A DNA stretch of 64,000 nucleotides from Doris montereyensis (GCA_037039925.1 JAXRKP010001088.1:78501-142500), one strand, 5' to 3'; numbered from the stretch's first letter, positions 34,580 to 47,770 are shown. Notes: generated from the letters alone by a model not told the origin. Numbers and translations: made by a program.

Positions 34580-35600
34580 CCGAACTATGTCAATAAATGC
34601 TCAACAATATACCTGGTTAAAATTTCACCTCCGTCTAATTAAAAAATAGTCTCCTTGAGCATGAATAGGCCAAGCACTGTTGCCCACTGCCCATCTATCT
34701 GCCAGAAATCAAACACTTTCAGGAGGTCGTTTTCTGTGAGTGTGAACCTGTTTAGAACTAGATCTTTTGTTTGTTTCATGTGGAACTGCCTCCACTGTAT
34801 CATATCTGCAGCCTGAATTTTCCTCTTCAGGAACAGGAGTGGGCGGTCAACGGGTGCTGCTTGAAGGTCCTACTTATTTTCTTTCACTCTTTTATGTATC
34901 TTTCATCTTGCTGTTTCCTCTTTCATAATTTACCCTGAGATCACAACTTATGGTGGACAAGATACATTTCAATCGATCTTCAGGAACAGGAAAAACTCCA
35001 CTAGTCGCAAGGTGCCAAATCTTGTCAGTGAGTAAGGTGGATGGGGAACGAGTCATGACAATGTTGTTTTTGGTTTTAAAAAAACCTCAAATATTTATTA
35101 TAAAGCAGCATGGGCAGGCACATTGTCCCAGCTGGAGTGCTCAGTTGACATTACGCTAAAGTTCAGGTATCTTCCAGTATCTTCATACCATTACGGAATC
35201 CACACAACTTCATCACTAAGAAGAAAACGCTTGCGACTTTGAAGCTTCGAAGGCATATCTGATGTGATGTCAGACGAAAAACAGAAAGAAAGGAAAAGAC
35301 GGTGAAGATAAGAAGAGTAGATAGAAGGGAAAGGAAGAATATATAGCAGTAGGAATGAGAATGGAAGATTCAGATCTAGAATGAAATAAAAATATGAAAA
35401 TAAGTAAGTTGCCATCGCGCCAAAGTTCAGGTTTGTTTGTGTTCCGTACGACTGCTGACCGTGACGTCTTGCATCAGCCGTCTCAGAATCTCACACTCAC
35501 CACAGTTGTAGAAATCAATTGATAGCCTGACCTTGGTGGTTGTGAACTCACGGTGGGAAATTCCATGAATGGAATGACAAAGAAAACAATGAACAGGCTC
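34580..35600 (-). mobile_element. mariner-family transposase relic
   Basis: On the minus strand, 35,160-34,980 reads SSWDNVPAHAAL (family DNAPAH block), LVPHPPYS and a short segment ending FFLFLKID (family PPYSPDLAPCDFFLFPK). Upstream on that strand, about 35,590-35,480 reads RHREFTT, then IDFYNCGECEILRRLMQDV, which matches the YCEVLRRLR block. Stops and frame changes are frequent. The relic is interrupted by a family C insertion (34,839-34,977) and by a second insert (about 35,160-35,412). Confidence 0.75.
34839..34977 (-). mobile_element. Family C copy with 14-bp target-site duplication
   Basis: The element is bracketed by perfect CTTCAGGAACAGGA repeats at 34,825-34,838 and 34,978-34,991. 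These duplicate one site in the mariner coding relic. This defines the family C unit as 139 bp, and the long target duplication indicates LINE-type retroposition. Confidence 0.88.
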
Positions 35601-36193
35601 CTGTCATTCTACTTCTTACCATTTGTTCTTACCTTTTTGGTTTTGGGGACTGGGCTTCTTCTAGTCTACTGAATTGCAAAAAATTGTTTTATCTCAGGGG
35701 TCATACCCATTTATCTAACTTTCATTACGTGATGAGCCTATACTAGACATGAAGATTGTGTCATTCCTTGATGATTGTCAGAGAAGATTCTCGCAGACTT
35801 CAACACCTTTCGCTCCTGAGTCCGCAATCTTAATCTTAGCTGACAAACCTTACACTTGCACGCTTCATGTTTAAATTGATTGTTGTTAGTGTTAAGACTG
35901 ACTGCACTCATCCATACGACTACGACACATTGTTACGCTGTTGACAACGTCCTATATCTGTATCATGAATTTACAAATCATGGCGCACAATCCTTGCCAC
36001 TTTAGTTTACTCCACTTTTTTCCCAGGCTGTGTTTGTGAAGGCATACACACCGTTCCGTATCAATCATCATCCCCAAGTGAAGTTTTGCCTCTCAGTAAT
36101 GCGGAATGCTGCTCAAAGCACATGCAGTTCGCCACAAAGCAACATGCCCATAGACCTTTTTATCAGTTCAAAGGTCTGAGCAGCTGTTTTGCA

Positions 36194-36455
36194 AAAGTTC
36201 CCTCAAGGCCCTAACGGCCCATATAGCCGGAGCTTATAGTTTATATCCTAGTTTCAATAGCAGGAATCGGAAACAGGTGAAGATAATCACCTCCTGGCCA
36301 GGCTGCTAGTCCGAAGTCTGATGCAGTTTTTACTCCTACAAGCTAATGTTTTTCCCCTACGGACCACACCGTCAGACCTATCTTTGCTAGGATTCGAACT
36401 CAGGACCTCAGGATCCCCAGTCCGGCAGCCTAACCACTCGGCCACTGCCGCCACT
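36194..36455 (-). mobile_element. SINE-A copy, tRNA head intact
   Basis: The right end carries both promoter boxes on the minus strand: 'gcagcctaaccactcggcca' (A-box side, about 36,426-36,445) and 'aggattcgaactcagg' (B-box side, 36,389-36,404). Confidence 0.85.
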
Positions 36456-36539
36456 GTTTACCAAGTTAAATACAAAATTTAATGTTTTGCTCTTTGCTCT
36501 AACTTGACATCGGACTGAAACTAACCGCTTTTTTTGTGT

Positions 36540-38150
36540 GATGAGTTTGAAAATGTTCTTTTCGAAAAAGTCCTCACAAGCAGGAAATCTTGTCCTTGTC
36601 GGTAATTTCAACATTAATTTTGTGACAATAAACATTCAAACACAGTAAAATTCAAATATTTTTTGAGTCAGCAGGACTTACAGTACACAGCACATTATTT
36701 AGCAAACTCATACTCATATTATTATATTGGACATGTTCCTTGCTGGGAAAGATGATCTCCGTAGAAGTATGTACCATATCAGACCACAATTACATATCAT
36801 CATTTTCAACATCACCAAACCTAGTCCCAAGCGTAAGACCATCCGCTACATGAAAACAAAAGAAATTAACATAAAAATCTTTGAAAATTACGTATGAGAG
36901 AGCCAACAGACGAAATTGTCTGATCAACAGTGTGGAACTCGTATAGAATTTCTGAAGGATCAGTTAACTAAGTTAATATCATGCAGTCAAAATACTGCAA
37001 ACCCTAACTAACTTCACTAAGACGGGGAATCATCAGCAGAACAACATCTTAACCTGCGAATCCCTGAGTGAACTGGCACAGTGATTTGCAGATTTTTTGA
37101 CTCGAAGACCTGTGACATCAGGACGTATCTGGACACCCTACCCTGCGTGCTACCTATTGGTGTAACACCAGTTTTGGAAACCTTGGGAAGTTTTAACACC
37201 TTCAGGCCAGTAACAAAAATAAGTTGAAATGATCCTCAAGCAAGTTCCAAATAAAACATGTTCACTAGAAACTTGGCTAATTAAAAAATGTCTTAAAACC
37301 TTTGTACCGATCATTACTTACATCGTAAATTGTTCCTTGTCTTATACCTGATATGATATGTTCTGTAGTCTGAAATATGCTCTTGTGAAACCAATCCTTA
37401 AGAAACCATCTTTAGACAATGAGAAACTTAAGAATTTTAGATCTGTGTCTAATTTATGTTAATCTTTAAGATACTAGAAAAGATTGTGTCACAAAAAGTG
37501 AACCTATATCTCATTTAAAAAAATTTTCTTTCAAATTTCAATCTGTTTACTGACCTAACCATTGTACAGAAAATGCATTGATGCGGGTACACAATGACAT
37601 TGTCAAATATCTTGATAGTGGAAAATCTGTTCTCGTGGTCTTACTGACTTATGTGCTGCCTTTGACACAATTGACCAGAAAATACTATTAAAAAGACAGT
37701 TAAGTTTTCAAATTAAATGAACAAGTCCTTGACTGGTTTTAGATCTTACAGAACATAATCTATATCTATAATGATTGACCATAGATTTGAATCTAATTCT
37801 ATCCCTAATGTATAATGTATCTCAAGGTTCAGTTCTTGGACCGCTTTTGTACACCCTCTACACAGAGCCCTTTAATGCTATTAGTATATTATAAACCGCA
37901 TCAATGTTGATTATCATATGTATGCTGATGACATCCAGCTCTATTTCTCATTTTGTATCGATGATGAAATGTTCGTCACCAGAAAGGCTGAAGAATGTTT
38001 TGTGGCAATAAAGTCATGGATGATATCCAATAAGCTAAATTTGAATGAGGATAAAACTGAAATTATGCAATTGTAAAAATGTATTTGTTGTTACAAAAAA
38101 GTTAAAATATCAGAATCATATCAATTATTGATGTTACATGTAAATGAATG
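36540..38150 (+). mobile_element. LINE endonuclease/reverse transcriptase relic
   Basis: In broken frames, in order: an endonuclease-like GNFNIN (36,600), a DHNY segment (36,780), KPILKKPSLDNEKLKNFRSV (37,390-37,445), ILEKIV, a damaged AAFDTID block (37,660), SQGSVLGPLLYTLYTEP (37,823-37,870), the catalytic YADDIQLY (37,920-37,945) and SWMISNKLNLNEDKTEI (38,015-38,065). This is a CR1/Jockey-type polymerase. The matching C-terminal part is not adjacent but resembles 42,570-43,180. The copy is inactive. Confidence 0.85.
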
Positions 38151-38348
38151 TAGAGTTGTGCGTGGGTTTAATAAAAGAAGAAGAAGGAGATAGATAGAGA
38201 AAATATGAGTAGGTAGAGAAGAATATAAGTATAAGTAGTTGACAACGCCAACCGAGACATACTCGACGGACACGGGACATGCTTGTGCTGAAAATAAGGG
38301 AGAGAACTAAGAAAAAGATAAAAAGTTTCTGTCCTTGAAATGCTTCTT

Positions 38349-38904
38349 CTAACTTCTACGAGCGGCAATACGTGAAGAACGACGCACAGGAACAGAAGGA
38401 GGTGAGACCGAATACGTCATACGACGTTGTACTTGTAGATGTTCGGGCAGGCGGAGGCAAAGTCGATGACCGAATTTGAAGTGTTTGAGTGAGCGAAGGT
38501 AATGCCGGAAACAAGACCAGTAGTGTGGGAGCAGGGGTAGCAGCTCCGAAGACGTCAGAGACGCCGTTGAATGTAAAGGAACAGAAGGAAGACATACCGA
38601 CGACGACGTTGGTTGTATAGAGGGACCATGAGGCGATGACATTGTGGGGGTATCCAGGAACTTGAGCTGAACCTTGGGGTGGTGTCTTGAAAAGCACAGA
38701 TCTTGGTGCTGGTATAGGCACAGTGCAACTGCAAGACGAGATTTCTAATCTGATGGGAATTGACCATGAGGGAAGTGCTGAGAACTCAGATTCTTCCTCT
38801 GACAAAACTGTCAATCTCTCGAGGGCCGCCATTTCCTGGTGATGAACGTGGACAATATGAATATCTTCCTCTCCATGGGTGTCTGGCTCAGGTCGGCACT
38901 CCAT
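38349..38904 (-). pseudogene. Possible retroelement ORF remnant
   Basis: An open frame of 182 codons from 38,904 (MECRPEPDTHGEEDIHIVHV) has Ser/Thr/Pro-rich composition and no domain I recognise. A frameshift near 38,600 would join it to the frame ending VRRSSRIAARRS, a basic tail common at the end of retroelement polyproteins. It lies between the LTR-like unit and the minisatellite. Confidence 0.4.
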
Positions 38905-39344
38905 GATGATGTTGATAATAACCCTGTTGATGTGGTCAGGGGGTTAGGAGCAGAGCTGTCGTATTAACATGTAACTGCCTGTATCAACCTGTATCGGCCT
39001 GTATCAACCTGGTCGAGCCTCCAAGCTATGGACCCTATTGCGATTTCTAATTTCACAAAACTGATGATCACACTCTTGTGCTACCACGAGTATAAATCTG
39101 AGCCAAAATAAACGATTATACGAAAGTCTAGATTTCTGTCAATGAAATCACAGAAGCAAACAACTTCAACTTCAACACATTACTTTACCTTACGTCAAAG
39201 AAACCCTTCTGACAAGACGAACCAACTAACCGTGACACAGACACAAGAAAGGAAGAACGGAAAACTTCACTTTCCTAGCTAACGGCCTTATTCCTTCAAA
39301 AAATAAATAATAAATAAATTACATATTAATTACTGGATCAACAA

Positions 39345-39918
39345 AAATCTCCTCCAAATCCTAACTCAGATCACACAACACAAGCCAAAGCCACATCCAA
39401 ATCCTGACTCAGATCACACAACACAAGCCAAAGCCACATCCAATCCTAACTCAGATCACACAACACAAGCCAAAGCCACATCCAAATCTAACTCAGATCA
39501 CACAACACAAGCCAAAGATACATCCAAATCCTGACTCAGATCACACAACACAAGCCAAAGCCACATCCAAATCCTGACTCCAGATCACACAACACAAGTT
39601 TTCCAAAGCCACATCCAAATCCTAACTCCAGATCACACAACACAAGCCAAAGCCACATCAAATCCTAACTCAGATCACACAAGACAAGCCAAAACCACAT
39701 CCAAATCCTGACTCAGATCACACAACACAAGCCAAAGCCACATCCAAATCCTAACTCAGATCACACAACAAGCTTAAAACCACATCAAATCCTGACTCAG
39801 GCCATAAAATAAGCCAAAGCCACTTCCAAATCCTAACTCATATAATAAAATAAGCCAAAGCCACTTCCAAATCCTAACTTGACCACAAAATAAGCCAACG
39901 CCACTTCCAAATTCTGCC
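39345..39918. repeat. 43-bp minisatellite, about 13 units
   Basis: The unit is AATCCTAACTCAGATCACAC followed by AACACAAGCCAAAGCCACATCCA. Most units differ by one or two bases; the last three are more diverged. It occupies the presumed leader of the LTR-like element. Confidence 0.93.
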
Positions 39919-40128
39919 GACAACGCCAAATGTAAAGTTGTTCGTGGGTTAAAAACAAGTAAGAACAAGAAGAAGGAGATAGATAGAGAAAATTTAAATA
40001 GGTAGAGAAGATTATAAATAGTCGACAACGCCAAATGTAAAGTTTGTTCCTGGTTTAAAAATAAAAAAGAAGAAGAGAGATCAATAGAGAAGATATAAGT
40101 AGTTTTCGACAACGCCAGATGTTAGTTT

Positions 40129-40391
<263 letters not shown>

Positions 40392-40689
40392 TAAGTAATT
40401 TTCGACAACGCCACCCAGTTATTGTATGAACTGCGACACAAGAAGGAGATAAACGAGTGGAAAGGCAAACACAGGCAAGATTTGAATTGTGTGACTCTAT
40501 TTTTCATTATGTTACTTTTCGCTTAATCTGATATTTCCATCAACTGGTAATCAACATTTCACAATGCATGCAAATCAATTAATAATCTATGCATCTCTAA
40601 ATGGTGACAAAATATGAGTTATTACAACACGACACGCCCGGGAAGGACGTCTCTCCATGGACCGATCTGTACATACTGGGCGGTCGTAT

Positions 40690-41150
40690 CACGCTTCTCT
40701 CCTCAATATAACCCTATATCACATGCCCTGCACAACCCCTTCTAATATGTCAGAAGTGCTGTACAACGTCTATCTCAGTTTATCAGTCATCTCATGCTCT
40801 ACACAGCCCCTTCGCACCGGTCAGAAGTGTTGTACAACATCCATTTCAGTTTATAACAATAACAGTTTACCCTCATAAAAAAAGAGACGGGGTTATGCCA
40901 GTAGGACCGTTTAGGGACAACCGTATAAGTTTCCTCGCTAAATCAGTTACTTGCCTGGCGGGAATTTGTCGCCTCCCTAAAGTTTCGTCAATGTATCCGG
41001 TACTAACCATCCATGCAGCTAACAAGAAAAAGTGGAGGCTACGTCAACAGGACCGTTTAGGGAAAGCTGTACAACAGTTTCCCTAGCTAAATTAGTTACT
41101 TGCCTAGCGGGAATTTGTCGCCCCCTAATATTAATAGTAATAGTAATAGT
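40690..41150. repeat. Two short tandem duplications
   Basis: First, about 60-nt copies at 40,725-40,785 and 40,795-40,858 share 'tgtc/ggtcagaagtg.tgtacaac' and 'tcagtttat'. Second, copies of about 140 nt at 40,893-40,975 and 41,038-41,125 share 'aggaccgtttaggga' and 'gttacttgcctagcgggaat', then 'ttgtcgcc'. Confidence 0.7.
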
Positions 41151-41559
41151 TTCTGTTAACACAGCTACATGGGACTGGATGTTCACCACACATCAACCAT
41201 CCCTCACTGGGTTTTAACTGCAAACAAGGGTTAATCTTCACCTACAGCAATTCACAAATTACGACACATCAATCGCCCAGGTCTCAGTAAAACATCTGTT
41301 CACTCACAAGGTATAACTCATCTCATTACGATCAGGAAACTCACTGTTCCTCCACTCACTTATCAATCAACAAACCTGTTTGCTCACAAAGTTTTAACTC
41401 ACTTCTCCTTACAGAGGGACTGGACGTAATGCTACCAACTGCACAATTACTGACTCCTCTCCTTGGCGTTACACGCTAAGAGGTTATTCATCATAGCGTA
41501 TTCATAATACCATTATTCAAACCAATGATCTCGAATGTATCACAAAGGGAAGCACTCTA

Positions 41560-42045
41560 TAAAAACCTCTTGACAAAGCAGAACACTATAATAAGCTCAA
41601 AGGAAAACTAGGCTCGACTAAACTCGCAGAGAAACACTCGACTAACTCGAAAGAAATAAAAAGAAACTCGAAGCAAAGAAAACTTAACTAGATCCAGACC
41701 AAACTCGAAGCAAAGAGAAACTGGACTAGACTAAACTCGAGGCCAGGGAAACTGGACTAAACTAAACTCGAAGTAAAGAGAAACTTGACTAGAGTAAACT
41801 CGAAGCAAGGGGACACTCGACTAGACTAAACTCGAGGCAAGCGGAAACTCGACTAGACTAAACTCGAAGCAAGGGAAACTGGACTAGACTAAACTCGAAA
41901 TAAAGAGAAACTTGACTAGACTTAACTCAAAGCAAGGGGGACTACACTAAACTCAGAGCAAAGAGAAAACTACACTAAACTCAAGGCAAAGGGAAACTCG
42001 ACCAGACTAAACCCGAAGTAAAGAGAAACTCGACCAGGCGATACT
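41560..42045. repeat. About 32-bp minisatellite
   Basis: Imperfect units of AAACTCGAAGCAAAGAGAAA followed by CTGGACTAGACT, about 13 to 14 copies, with spelling drift at both edges. Confidence 0.88.
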
Positions 42046-42569
42046 CCCCAAAAATCCTGGGGCCTTTCTTCTACATTGACGGACTGGACGGGGGACGAGG
42101 TGTCTCGTCCTGCGGTGGAAATCTGTGCCGTCAGGATCATCGATGTGCAGTGCCTTTCATTGCCCCAATATCTAAGAAATCTCAGTACAGTACAGTATAG
42201 GTAGTCCCAGCAGCCCAATACCCACACTATCTGATCATGTGCAACCCACATTTTGCGCAAGCCCCACCCCAAAAGGCAGGAAAATCACGTGTTAAAGGAG
42301 CGACCAATCTCCACTGCCAAAGTCAAGGTTACTCTAAACACCCACGCCCTCCGATCAAGCGTTCCCCGCATGCAAATAGCAAGAAAATCATGCCATGACC
42401 CAACCAACAAGGGAAAATTTATGAGGTGATGCGCCAAGCCTGCCATCTCAGTCGGCCATGAAGAGACAGCACCAGAAACACGCCTCTTATAACGTTTCTA
42501 AAAACGTAATTTAATACCAACCAGGGGAGGGGGGGGGAGGGAGGGGGGGGGTAGAGGAGAGATTTTCAC

Positions 42570-43345
42570 CAGCCAACATGTTGTTCAAAACCTTGGATGT
42601 TATTTAGATTATGAACTTTTGATGATATAACATTTCTTTTGAAGCAAGATTAGATTTATTTTAGACCAAGAAACAACAAAAATGCTTGTTACATCACTTA
42701 TTCTTAGTCGTATTGATTATTGCAATGCTCTCTTAACATATGCACCAAAATATTTGATTCCGAGATTAAAAAAGCTGCAGAATAAGGCGGCTAGGTTAGT
42801 TAGCTTAACTAAACAAAGTGAGCCAATTACGCCAGTATTTAAAGAACTACACTGGCTCCCATTAAGTTACAGGATAGATTTCAAGATCCTTTATTATTGT
42901 TACAAATGTTTAAACGGTCTTGCCCCATCCAATTTACAAGAGCTGTTCACTTTTTACCAACCCAAAAAGAGTATTAAGATCATCAAATTCCCTCTTGATC
43001 ACCATGCCAACTAAAGGTCTGATAAAAGGTAATTTTTATTGAAAAGTCGTTCGTTCAGTCATGCTGCCCCTCTTTTATGGAATAATATCTCTTTCAAAAC
43101 AAGAAGCAGCCCTTCATTTCAAATTTTTAAAAAGAATCTTAAGATCAAACTTTTTATGAGAGCTTGTTCCTCCTAGTTTAAAAGCTATTTTTATTATTAT
43201 TAAACTTTAAGTGTTTTAAAAATTGTAACTTACTTAATTTATTTTGTTGTTGCTGTGCATTTTATATAATCCGCAATTGGGTGGTGTTGTCGGTGGATGA
43301 GAGACGCTTAATAAATGTATTATTATTATTATTATTATTAACAAA
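42570..43345 (+). mobile_element. LINE 3' end (polymerase C-terminus)
   Basis: The frame reads VQNLGCYLDYEL (42,575), then an intact stretch 42,682-43,014 with LVTSLILSRIDYCNALLTYA, KKLQNKAARLV, KELHWLPLSYRIDFKILYY and CLNGLAPSNLQEL. A frame change leads to SFSHAAPLLWNNI and the ORF end near 43,175. The 3' UTR finishes in an ATT repeat at 43,318-43,340. It belongs to the CR1/Jockey type and may be the severed tail of the LINE at 36.5-38.15 kb. Confidence 0.88.
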
Positions 43346-43389
43346 CAGAAGTGCAGCTGAGCCCTTAGGGCCACTCTCTAAACATGACT

Positions 43390-43406
43390 GTAGTAGTAAT
43401 AGTACT

Positions 43407-43500
<94 letters not shown>

Positions 43501-43527
43501 TAGTAGTAGTAGTAGTAGTAGTAGTAA

Positions 43528-43568
<41 letters not shown>

Positions 43569-43569
43569 A

Positions 43570-43617
<48 letters not shown>

Positions 43618-43674
43618 AAGTGGTAGTAGCAGTAGTAGTAGTAGTAGTAGAAGTGGTAGTAGCAGTAGTAGTAT
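43390..43674. repeat. (AGT)n microsatellite
   Basis: Mostly pure trinucleotide with a few AGTGGT, AAT and AGAAGT variants. Both strands lack stops in some frames, giving meaningless poly-Val, poly-Thr and poly-Leu frames. Confidence 0.97.
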
Positions 43675-44033
43675 CCATTTGAAAGCTAACACAATTAAAC
43701 CACGAGATTGGATGTGTGTATCGACCTTCAAAGTTGCAATGCTAGATGTTTTCAGAAAATCAAAGAAAATGATGTTGTGCTATTTAATCAATTGTCACAG
43801 ATATGCACAGTTCGCAAGTGTCAAAAACTAGACCTAATAATAGGCCACACGGATGGCTCATATGATTATTACATGTTTTTTTTTATTACATGTTTATCTA
43901 TTGGTTCTTGTGTGGCGGAATCCTAACTAGACAGAGCTTAAAGGTTTCCTCCTAGTGTTAGACAAGGGGTGGGGTAGGGGGCGGGAAAGGTGTTACTAAT
44001 TTTAGACTTAAACGGTTTACGACTTTCACCGTC

Positions 44034-44100
44034 GATATATATATATATATATATATATGGATATATATTATATATATATATATATATATGCGTTGAATAT
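44034..44100. repeat. (AT)n microsatellite
   Basis: AT dinucleotides with 'gg' and 'tt' breaks. Confidence 0.93.
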
Positions 44101-44214
44101 ATGGTGTATATATATGCACTATGATAATATATGGCGACAAGATTTGATATATGTCCGAGAACTAGTTTTTTTTATATTGGACTGTGTACCATGTCCGAGA
44201 ATTATTTGTTTTTT

Positions 44215-45366
44215 ACAAGTCCATTTGTAACACATTATTCAATTAATCTGTACATGTTACAAGTCCATTCTTGTAACACATTCATTCAATTACAAGTTTG
44301 TAACATGTTACAAGTCCATTCTTGTAACACATTCATTCAAGTACAACAACTCTGTAACATGTTACAAGTCCATTCTTGTAACACATTCATTCAAGTACAA
44401 CAACTCTGTAACATGTTACAAGTCCATTCTTGTAACACATTCATTCAAGTACAACAACTCTGTAACATGTTACAAGTCCATTCTTGTAACACATTCATTC
44501 AAGTACAACAACTCTGTAACATGTTACAAGTGCATTCTTGTAACACATTCATTCAAGTGACAACAACTCTGTAACATGTTACATGTAACACATTCATTCA
44601 AGTACAACAACTCTGTAACATGTTACAGGTGCTTTGTAACACATTCATTCCAGTACAACAACTCTGTAACATGTTACAAGTCCATTCTTGTAACACATTC
44701 ATTCCAAGTACAACAAGTACAACAACTCTGTAACATGTTTTCCTAGTCCTATTCTTGTAACACATTCATTCCAGTACAACAACTCTGTAACATGTTTCCC
44801 TAGTCTATTCTTGTAACACATTCATTCAAGTACAACAACTCTGTAACATGTTTTCCTAGTCCTATTCTTGTAACACATTCATTCCAGTACAACAACTCTG
44901 TAACATGTTTTACTAGTCTATTCTTGTAACACATTCATTCAATACAACAACTCTGTAACATGTTTTCCTAGTCTATTCTTGTAACAGGATTCATTCCAGT
45001 ACAACAACTCTGTAACATGTTTCCTAGTCTATTCTTGTAACACATTCATTCCAGTACAACAACTCTGTAACATGTTTTCCTAGTCTATTCTTGTAACACA
45101 TTCATTCAAGTACAACAACTCTGTAACATGTTTTCCTAGTCTATTCTTGTAACACATTCATTCAAGTACAACAACTCTGTAACATGTTTTCCTAGTCTAT
45201 TCAAGTTCTTGTAACACATTCATTCAAGTACAACAACTCTGTAACATGTCCATTTTTCCATTCATTAGTCTATTCATTTTTGTAACACATTCATTCAAGT
45301 ACAACAACTCTGTAACATGTTACAAGTCCATTTTTGTAACACATTCATTCAAGTACAACAACTCTC
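44215..45366. repeat. 54-bp minisatellite, about 20 units
   Basis: The unit contains CAAGTCCATTCTTGTAACAC, ATTCATTCAAGTACAACAAC and TCTGTAACATGTTA. A second subfamily replaces 'gttacaagtccatt' with 'gttttcctagtctatt' (about 44,730-45,200). The first six units keep one 18-residue periodic frame. Confidence 0.95.
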
Positions 45367-45620
45367 AGGGAACTTAGTAGTTCAGAGGCAAGGTGTCGGC
45401 CTCTCAACCAAAAGGTAACCAACGGTTGAAAAATTTCGAGTTTTTTTCATGAGCAAAATCTTGAATCTACACCCCTGCCCCCCCCCTGGTCCAGGTAGGT
45501 AGATTGACACCAGTCCCATCGGAGACAGACAATAAAAAGGGGGTTCCGTGTGCAGATCACAAGACTGTGCACGTTAAAGATCCCTTGGCTGTTTACAGTA
45601 GAGGGTGGTCAGTCTTGGCA
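45367..45620 (+). mobile_element. SINE-B copy abutting the minisatellite
   Basis: It starts 'gggaacttagtagttcagaggcaaggtgtcggcctc' directly after the last 54-bp unit and runs to 'gatcccttggctgtttacagtagagggtggtcag'. The 3' end and TCAAA tail are lost. Confidence 0.8.
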
Positions 45621-45784
45621 TTATTAAAAATCAAATGTATACAATACAACATTTCCTCGCCACAATGCATACCCCCCTTTATGTTCCCTTACAAGCTTTC
45701 ATCTTCATTTTTTGTTGTTGGTCCATTTGCCTTCTTTTTCAATTGTAGCATTTTTCATGAATAAGAATCGAATCTTAAGGAACC

Positions 45785-45895
45785 CTCCCCCTCCCTCCAA
45801 ACAAAACAAAAACAAAACAAAAAACAAAACAACCCCTAAAAAAACAACAACAAAGAAAAAACCCCAAACAAAACACAACAAAACAGAAAATATGA
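45785..45895. repeat. A/C-rich, G-poor low-complexity tract
   Basis: Runs of CAAAA, CCCC and CAACAA with almost no G. Similar tracts occur at 55,845-56,020 and 63,110-63,320. Confidence 0.8.
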
Positions 45896-46222
45896 AAAAA
45901 AACCTCAAGAGAATAAGTCGAAATTTGAGGTAAAAGGGCCAGTTTATTAAATCATTTCACAGTAGTTTGCCTCGTACATCCATGTTCACTTTGGTAATCG
46001 AGCTAGCAGTGAACATGAACGATACATCAATGTAGGGAGGAAGAAAAAGAAGAATTATTATTATAGAAGAATTTAAAAAAGGAAGAAACTTGAAAAAAAC
46101 ACACACAAAAAAACCCACCAAACAACAACAAAACAAACCAACAAACGAAAACCCGGCAAATGAAAGTCATCTAAAGTGGTCAAAGGAATAATACTAATAA
46201 TAACATGGAACATGGAAAAGTG

Positions 46223-46223
46223 T

Positions 46224-46303
<80 letters not shown>

Positions 46304-46307
46304 CAGC

Positions 46308-46341
<34 letters not shown>

Positions 46342-46363
46342 ATAGTAGTAGTAGTAGTAGTAA

Positions 46364-46422
<59 letters not shown>

Positions 46423-46432
46423 ACAGTAGGTA
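46223..46432. repeat. (AGT)n microsatellite
   Basis: About 70 trinucleotide units with one CAG shift at 46,303 that changes the reading frame of the repeat. Confidence 0.97.
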
Positions 46433-46696
46433 GGGGAGGGCGGGTGATTAGTGGACATATGGTGGATTCAGTTGATCGACTGAGAATGAGATTAATAACA
46501 CCTGGCGGTAGTCTTACTTGACGAACAAACAAATAGTTGCGACAGGTAGGCAGACAGACATGGAGAAAAGGCTTGCACAAAAAAGGCTCCAACAAATGGA
46601 TTATAAAATATTTCAAAATTATAATATCAAACAAAAGAATGTAAATCTTCGTACAGGACGTCATCTTAATGTTGTCTCCTACGATTTATTACCATT

Positions 46697-47090
46697 TTTT
46701 GGGACTTGGCAAAGTGTTGGCCTCGTAACCCAAAAGATCGTGGGTTCACGCCCTCCAGGTGGCGGTTGAAACAATTCTCAATTTTTATTCAAGTTAAAAT
46801 CCCCCTCCCCCCACCATCCAGTCCAGGTAAAAAGTGGATCGGCATCTAGTGCCAGCAGAGACGGATGATACAAAAGGAGGTCTCGTGTGCAAATCACAAT
46901 ACTGTTGTGCACGTTAAAGATCCCCCTTGGCTGTTTGCAGACAAGGCAGTATGGGCAATACATGTACATGTATTTTTAAAAAATCTTATAAAAAACTAAA
47001 ACTAAAAACCCCCAAGATCACCTTAGTTGTAGGTGTGGGTAAAATCCAATCCAATCCAATCCAATCAAATCAAATCAAAATTATTGGTTA
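46697..47090 (+). mobile_element. SINE-B copy, full length, long tail
   Basis: All blocks are present from 'ttgggacttggcaaagtgttggcctc' and 'gatcgtgggttcacgccc' to 'aagatcaccttagttgtaggtgtgggtaaaa'. The tail is (TCCAA)4(TCAAA)3, longer than in other copies, which suggests this is one of the younger insertions. Confidence 0.85.
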
Positions 47091-47285
47091 TCTTAATCAA
47101 ATCTCAAAGTCATCGACGTCAATCCATGTCACACACAGTACTCTGTACACGCACAATAAGGTCAATAGTACAGGTACACATGTAATATATGTACTAGGAC
47201 TAGTTAATGATATGCCAGAGGTCACTGGATCTTCTTTCGCTCATTGACACAAGAAGACAAAAATCATTATAATAATAACATTTTC

Positions 47286-47374
<89 letters not shown>

Positions 47375-47403
47375 TAACAATAACAATAAATAATAATAAC
47401 AAC

Positions 47404-47472
<69 letters not shown>

Positions 47473-47474
47473 TT
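47286..47474. repeat. (AAT)n microsatellite
   Basis: Interrupted in the middle by AAC units (47,370-47,405). Confidence 0.97.
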
Positions 47475-47647
47475 AGAATTGAATTAATTAATACGGAGAA
47501 CAAAACATGTTCCACACAAATTCACGTCTATGGCAATACGGTCTGAAAACAGAACATAATGTTATTATTAATAATATCGTGTTCAGAGGTTTAGGTTGGA
47601 GGGGGAGGTGGGGTTGGTTGTTGGTTCAGGCTGGATAGTAGTAACAT

Positions 47648-47691
<44 letters not shown>

Positions 47692-47739
47692 CCATTAAGT
47701 AGTAGTAGTAGTAGTAGTAGTAGTAGCAGTAGTAGTAGT

Positions 47740-47770
<31 letters not shown>

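Noticed and set aside
44131..44574. 147-codon Cys-rich repeat protein
   Set aside because: The 18-residue period equals the 54-bp minisatellite unit. The frame dies as soon as units vary in length.
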